64,000 nt of DNA from Phenylobacterium glaciei. Its GTDB lineage: Bacteria; Pseudomonadota; Alphaproteobacteria; Caulobacterales; Caulobacteraceae. This document shows positions 59,973 to 64,000 of this stretch, piece after piece. Every line of letters starts with the position of its first letter. Positions within the stretch are counted from its first letter, which is position 1. A program made the position numbers and the translations under genes. The notes beneath the pieces were generated by a model. It did no database searches. It was given only the letters and a program-made list of their open reading frames with translations, and had not been told where the DNA came from. Location of the stretch: contig NZ_JAGSGD010000001.1 in the NCBI RefSeq assembly GCF_016772415.1, forward strand, positions 2,939,501 to 3,003,500. The letters run 5' to 3'.

Positions 59973-62272
59973 CAGAAATTGACCTTCACGGAGACCTGGG
60001 CGTTCCGCTCGGGTTGGAAATAGTACTGGTCGTAGGGAACCGTCTTGCCGGGCTTGATGGAGGTGGCCTGCTGGCTGTCGAACAGGTTGTAGATCGCGCC
60101 CTCGAGGCGGTAGGCCCCGAACCGGTAGACCACCGAGAGATCCGCCGAGTGGTAGGGATCGATACGATAGGCGGCGGGCTCGCCCTCGGCCGCCCACTGT
60201 TCACCGGTGTACTTGTCGCTCAGCGAGATCGACCAGTCGTCGTTACGGAACAGGACGCCCAGCGCGGCGGTCGACTTGGGGGCGCCGGCGATCTGCTTGC
60301 CACCGGCGATCACCACCGGCACGCCGCCGATCGTGGTGCTGGCGCCCTGGGCCTCGGCGCTGTTGATCGAGCCATTGGCGAAGACAAACAGGGTGTCTGT
60401 CGCGGCATAGGTCACCGCGCCTTCGATGCCCTTGTAGCGCGCGCCGCCAAGATTGAAGCTGACGTTTTCAGTGCCGACCGTGACCGACTGAATCTTGTTG
60501 GTGAAGTCGATGTAATAGGCGTCGGCGTCTACCGTGAGCTTGCCGCCGTGGTAAACCAGACCGGCCTGATAGTTGGTCGACTCCTGCGGCTCCAGGTCGT
60601 TCAGGTTGGGGTTCACTGCTTGGGTGGCGCTGATGTCGGGCAATAGGAAGCCCGTCGCGTACTGGCCGTAGAGGGCCAGATTGTCCTGCAGCTTATAGTT
60701 CGCGGTCAGGAAATAGAGGGTCTTGGTGAAGGTCTTGGAGCCGTGGAAGGGCAGCCGGGACTTCTGGTTGATGTCGGCGTCCACCGAGAGCTTCTCGCTG
60801 ACGTACTTCAGGCCAGGCGTGACTGTGAGCTGCGGGGTGACGTTCCACTCGACATCGATGAAGGGTTCGACCTGATCCCAGCCCGAGTACTGCAGATACT
60901 CGACATATTGCGGCACGCCGGCCAGCACCTTCTGGCGATAGTCCACGGTCCAGCCCGAGGCGGTGCGACCCAGGGTGGCGTCATAGTCGTAACGGGCGCG
61001 GGGGCCCGTCTCGGCCCGCTCCCACCAGACCCCGGCCTTGATGGTCCCGAAGGGCACGGTCTGGTCGAGGTGCAGGATGTCGCCGTAGATCTTGTAGACG
61101 TTGAGCTTGGTGTAGCCGGGGATATGCCCGTTCACGACCGGCTTGCCGCCCGGAACCTGAGTGATCTGCAGGCCCTTCTTGGCCGCGATGTCGGAGGGTG
61201 ACAGGGTCGGGTCCAGGGCAGATTCCGTGTTGTTCTTGTAGTAGTAGGAATAGATCGTGTTCTCGAGCTTCAGGCTCGGCGTCACGTCACCGGTCAGCTT
61301 GGCGTAGTTGAAATAGGTGTGCTTGGTGACCAGGTTGTAGCCGTAGAAGTTCGGCGTCGACGGGTCATTGTTCAGGGCGAAATTCTTCCCGAAGAGCGCC
61401 ACCTGATCCAGGGTCGCCCCGGAGTTATCGTTGGTGTGGACCTTGGTGTAGTTCCACGTTCCCAGGACGGTCAGCTTCCAGCTGCCGGCTATGGGGAAGA
61501 CGGCGCGGACCAGTTGGTTGTCGGCCCGAGCGGCGGCGTAGGACAGGTAGCCGTCGGTCTTGAGCTCCTGGAAGTTGAACAGGGCGCGGGCGCCGTTCAG
61601 CTGTTCGATTTCGCCGGTGTTGAGCTTGGTGACCGCCAGGAAGGTGTTCCAGGACCCAAGGGTGACCAACTGCGACCCGCCGCGGTCCAGGCTGACCTCG
61701 GGCGAGAACAGATTGATCGATCCGCCGAAGCTGGCCACGCCGAGCTGGCTCGCCGCGCCGGGTCCGCGGTCAACCACCACCGCGCCGATGGTCGAGGAGG
61801 GGAAGAACGAGGTCGAGTGGTGGGTCGGCCCGTTGGCGTCCCCCCAGGGGATGCCGTCATAGGTGATGTTGTACTCGCCGTCCTTGAACCCACGCAGGGT
61901 GGATTTGGCTTCACCGAGCCCCGGTCCATTGAAGGAGGTGCCAGAGACGCTGGGGGACAGGTTCACGACCTGGGTGTAGTCCGCCGTGGTCGGAATGAAC
62001 TGGTCGATCGCCTGGCGATCGATGATCGACTGCGGTTGGGTCGCCTCCAGGGAGGCCTTCACCGGGGCCGCGGCGGTGGAGAGGTAGGCCCCCGTCACCA
62101 CAAGCTCCTCGACCCGCGTGCCGTAGTCGGCGTTCTCGGGATCGATCTTCACCGAGCCGGCCTCGGCGTCGGCCGCCCAGGCCGGAACGCCGGAGACAAG
62201 CCCGATAACCAGGGCCGAGCCGGCCAGCCAGACAGACTTGCGAGTGCGCGAACGCGCCGGTGATGACTGCAT
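59972..62272 (-). CDS. TonB-dependent receptor
   Basis: A 766-residue outer-membrane receptor. Signal (RKSVWLAGSALVIGLVSGVPAWA), a TonB box-like EELVVTGAYL, plug segments VNLSPSVSGTSFNGPGLGEAKSTLRGFKDGEYNITYDGIPWGDANGPTHHSTSFFPSSTIGAVVVDRGPGAASQLG, then a long barrel ending RNAQVSVKVNF. GGGGGA lies 8 nt before ATG 62272. The phosphatase gene is coupled to it, so the ligand may be an organophosphate. Upstream region 62273-62506 holds repeats. Confidence 0.93.
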   Translation of the reverse strand: MQSSPARSRTRKSVWLAGSALVIGLVSGVPAWAADAEAGSVKIDPENADYGTRVEELVVTGAYLSTAAAPVKASLEATQPQSIIDRQAIDQFIPTTADYTQVVNLSPSVSGTSFNGPGLGEAKSTLRGFKDGEYNITYDGIPWGDANGPTHHSTSFFPSSTIGAVVVDRGPGAASQLGVASFGGSINLFSPEVSLDRGGSQLVTLGSWNTFLAVTKLNTGEIEQLNGARALFNFQELKTDGYLSYAAARADNQLVRAVFPIAGSWKLTVLGTWNYTKVHTNDNSGATLDQVALFGKNFALNNDPSTPNFYGYNLVTKHTYFNYAKLTGDVTPSLKLENTIYSYYYKNNTESALDPTLSPSDIAAKKGLQITQVPGGKPVVNGHIPGYTKLNVYKIYGDILHLDQTVPFGTIKAGVWWERAETGPRARYDYDATLGRTASGWTVDYRQKVLAGVPQYVEYLQYSGWDQVEPFIDVEWNVTPQLTVTPGLKYVSEKLSVDADINQKSRLPFHGSKTFTKTLYFLTANYKLQDNLALYGQYATGFLLPDISATQAVNPNLNDLEPQESTNYQAGLVYHGGKLTVDADAYYIDFTNKIQSVTVGTENVSFNLGGARYKGIEGAVTYAATDTLFVFANGSINSAEAQGASTTIGGVPVVIAGGKQIAGAPKSTAALGVLFRNDDWSISLSDKYTGEQWAAEGEPAAYRIDPYHSADLSVVYRFGAYRLEGAIYNLFDSQQATSIKPGKTVPYDQYYFQPERNAQVSVKVNF

Positions 62273-62332
62273 TTTGAAATCCCCCAACCGACCGTCCGGG
62301 GCTTTCCCGGTCCTGGGCCGTCGTTATGGGGC

Positions 62333-62410
62333 TGTAAAAGCGCGGTCACTGGACCGTCGCAAACCAAGCTTTGGCGACGGTTAAGTGAAGGATTTTGTAC
62401 AGCTTTTACA
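62333..62410. promoter_or_regulatory. Candidate regulator-binding repeats and hairpin upstream of the TonB receptor
   Basis: TGTAAAAGC (62333-62341) and GCTTTTACA (62402-62410) are reverse complements. TTTTGTACA (62393-62401) and TTTTACA (62404-62410) make an 11-bp direct repeat, usual for OmpR-type sites. Between them ACCGTCGC (62353-62360) pairs with GCGACGGT (62374-62381). Confidence 0.4.
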
Positions 62411-62506
62411 TTGGGAAAAATCAATGCTCAGGCCACAACTGGTCAAGCTTGGAAGGCTCACAAGCGACGATTCAGACGACACTTTCGCAGTCCGCAGAGC
62501 TACCTA

Positions 62507-62938
62507 TTACGGCTGCAGCGACACCGGACAGGTATCTCCGAGCCGCCGCGCCTGGGTGCTCGCCGCCCCGGTCAGCAGGACGCCGCCGATGCGGGTCCTG
62601 AGTTTGGCTTGCAGCCGGAAGGCGCTGGGACCGTAGTCGCCCACGGCCGTGATCTCGGCGACTTGCCCATGTTTGGTGACGCAGGTCCCCGCGAGCTCGA
62701 TATGGCCATTTCCGACAACCCGCTTGGGATAGGCGCATTGGTAGTGCCGGTTGCTCGGCCCCTCCAGCACCTTGAGAATGTCGGCGGCGGTGAAGCATTT
62801 TCGCTCCGCCGTCCTGGCGCTGAGAACCATCGTCGTGGTGTTCGACAGCTCCCAATAGCCCGGCAAGGGGACCGCATCGGCCCGTGCCGCCACAGGCGCG
62901 AGCACCGCGGCCACAACACAATTCCAAATCCGCCGCAA
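62507..62938 (-). CDS. Exported DUF3617-like protein
   Basis: A 143-residue exported protein. Start TTG 62938 has GGAGG upstream and gives signal LRRIWNCVVAAVLAPVAARA. The mature part begins PLPGYWELSNTTTM, then ERKCFTAADILKVLEG and CAYPKRVVGNGHIELAGTCVT, a pattern of W-E near the start and several Cys that matches the DUF3617 family. Function unknown. Confidence 0.65.
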   Translation of the reverse strand: MRRIWNCVVAAVLAPVAARADAVPLPGYWELSNTTTMVLSARTAERKCFTAADILKVLEGPSNRHYQCAYPKRVVGNGHIELAGTCVTKHGQVAEITAVGDYGPSAFRLQAKLRTRIGGVLLTGAASTQARRLGDTCPVSLQP

Positions 62939-63062
62939 CGCCTCGCCCTCCGTCGATAAGCGAACGACGACATGACGAAGGCGCGCCCTCACAGAAATCG
63001 ATGAGGCGCTTGAGCACGCCTGTCGTCGTTCCCATGCCCCCACTCGCCGGCGAGGAAATCGC

Positions 63063-64000
63063 GTGCTCGATACCCAAGCTTCTTCGCTTCTTGACGCTCC
63101 TACGGTCGAGAGCGGCCCATCGGGGCCGAACTGCGCACAAGCCCGAACAGCAGGCCCCGAACTCACCATCGTAGTGCCGACCTTCAACGAGTGCGGCAAT
63201 GTCGCGCGACTGGTCGCCCGCCTCGACGAGGTGCTGACGGGGGTGCGTTGGCAAGCGATCTTCGTGGACGACAACTCCCCGGACGGAACGGCTCAGGCGG
63301 TCAAGCGCATGGCCAACCTGGACAGTCGGATTCACTGTTTGCATCGCGTGAACCGGCGGGGCCTTTCGGGCGCGGTGGTCGAAGGCGCCTTGGCCAGTTC
63401 CGCGCCCTATATCGCGGTGATGGATGGCGACCTGCAGCACGACGAAATGCTGCTTGCCCATATGTTGCGGGCCCTGCGGGAAGATCGAGCCGACCTGGTG
63501 ATCGGCAGCCGCTTCCTGGGCGCGGCGGACGCTTCAGTCCTGGGGGTCCGGCGACAACTCGGCAGCCGGGTGGCCAACTGGCTTGGCCGCAAGGTGCTGT
63601 CAGCGGACCTGACCGACCCGGTCAGCGGCTTCTTCATGATCCGCCGCCCGCTGATCGACACCGTGGCCCACCGCCTTTCAAGCGATGGCTTCAAGGTGCT
63701 GTTCGACATCCTGGCCTCGCAGGCGACGGCGCCAAGGTGCCTGGAACTCCCCTATGTGTTTCGGCCAAGGACCTCGGGCGCAAGTAAGCTCGATAATCGG
63801 GTTGTCGCCCACTATCTCGGCCTGCTCTCCTCCAAGCTCAGCCACGACATCCTGTCCCCCCGGGTCCTGATGTTTGGGGCTGTCGGCGCGGGCGGCGTCG
63901 CGATCCACCTGCTCGTGCTCCGCGGCCTGCTAGGCCTCGGCGTGACCTTCGCCAGCGCTCAGGTCGCGGCGGCCCTGACAGCGATGACCTCGAACTACCT
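63063..64000 (+). CDS. Dolichol-phosphate mannosyltransferase-like GT2 with GtrA domain (3' end outside window)
   Basis: Open frame from GTG 63063 (GAGGA 6 nt upstream) to the window edge, so at least 312 residues. GT2 core: LTIVVPTFNECGNVARLV, IFVDDNSPDGTAQAV, AVMDGDLQHDEMLL and IGSRFLGAAD, the DPM1/GtrB motifs. After RPRTSGASKLDNR a hydrophobic GtrA-like part begins (LMFGAVGAGGVAIHLLVLRGLLGLG). It transfers a sugar from a nucleotide donor to a lipid carrier. Confidence 0.88.
   Translation, partial: MLDTQASSLLDAPTVESGPSGPNCAQARTAGPELTIVVPTFNECGNVARLVARLDEVLTGVRWQAIFVDDNSPDGTAQAVKRMANLDSRIHCLHRVNRRGLSGAVVEGALASSAPYIAVMDGDLQHDEMLLAHMLRALREDRADLVIGSRFLGAADASVLGVRRQLGSRVANWLGRKVLSADLTDPVSGFFMIRRPLIDTVAHRLSSDGFKVLFDILASQATAPRCLELPYVFRPRTSGASKLDNRVVAHYLGLLSSKLSHDILSPRVLMFGAVGAGGVAIHLLVLRGLLGLGVTFASAQVAAALTAMTSNY

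Noticed and set aside
63191-63787. 198-codon plus-strand frame near the window end
   Set aside because: It is out of frame with the GT2/GtrA gene starting at 63063 and has no domain.

Overview
The window is high-GC alphaproteobacterial DNA. The heme/oxygen set (FixL, FixJ, FixK, a FixT-like receiver, ALA synthase HemA, cbb3 oxidase), the many TonB receptors and the overall protein sequence style point to Caulobacteraceae, most likely Caulobacter or Phenylobacterium. That placement is an inference from family resemblance, not a search. Coding density is very high, many gene pairs overlap by ATGA or GTGA, and no rRNA gene, complete tRNA, CRISPR array or transposase was seen.

Layout. 1-19.5 kb is mixed metabolism and envelope: a TonB-receptor tail, glycosyltransferases, a PQQ-type sugar dehydrogenase lipoprotein, a second TonB receptor, an SDR and a thiolase. 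It also holds a surface-glycan type cluster (FkbM methyltransferase, cupin-like protein, GT2, FemAB-like acyltransferase), free-Met-sulfoxide reductase, a receiver protein, two GNATs, an aspartic protease, and an MDR reductase, AlgX-like, GMC and methyltransferase group. 19.5-28.5 kb holds a formylglycine-generating enzyme and a complete kdpFABCDE potassium operon preceded by an extra 27-residue membrane microprotein. 28.5-31.7 kb has a GlxA-type regulator and hydrolases.

31.7-50.3 kb is a micro-oxic respiration island: fixK, two universal stress proteins, two tiny membrane proteins, a Rap1a-like protein, hemA, fixLJ, a FixT-like receiver, hemN and ccoNOQP-ccoGHIS. It ends with an alternative oxidase, a cytochrome c and a truncated hemoglobin. 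Seven perfect or near-perfect TTG-N8-CAA FixK/FNR boxes, and one weaker one, sit at spacings that would put transcription starts about 41.5 bp from the box centre and just ahead of the ribosome binding sites. fixK and the alternative oxidase share a different promoter with identical internal spacing, a good candidate for direct FixJ control. The alternative oxidase reading frame is broken by one missing base.

50.3-62.3 kb is a single-direction locus joining a TonB receptor, a class A acid phosphatase, a PepSY protein, a two-component system, a YVTN beta-propeller, a TolC-type lipoprotein, an unusually small adaptor and an HME-type RND pump. A 23-nt tRNA 3'-end fragment lies at its downstream edge. 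It reads as a coupled uptake, processing and efflux system and is the best candidate here for something not yet described. The window ends inside a dolichol-phosphate-mannosyltransferase-like gene fused to a GtrA domain.
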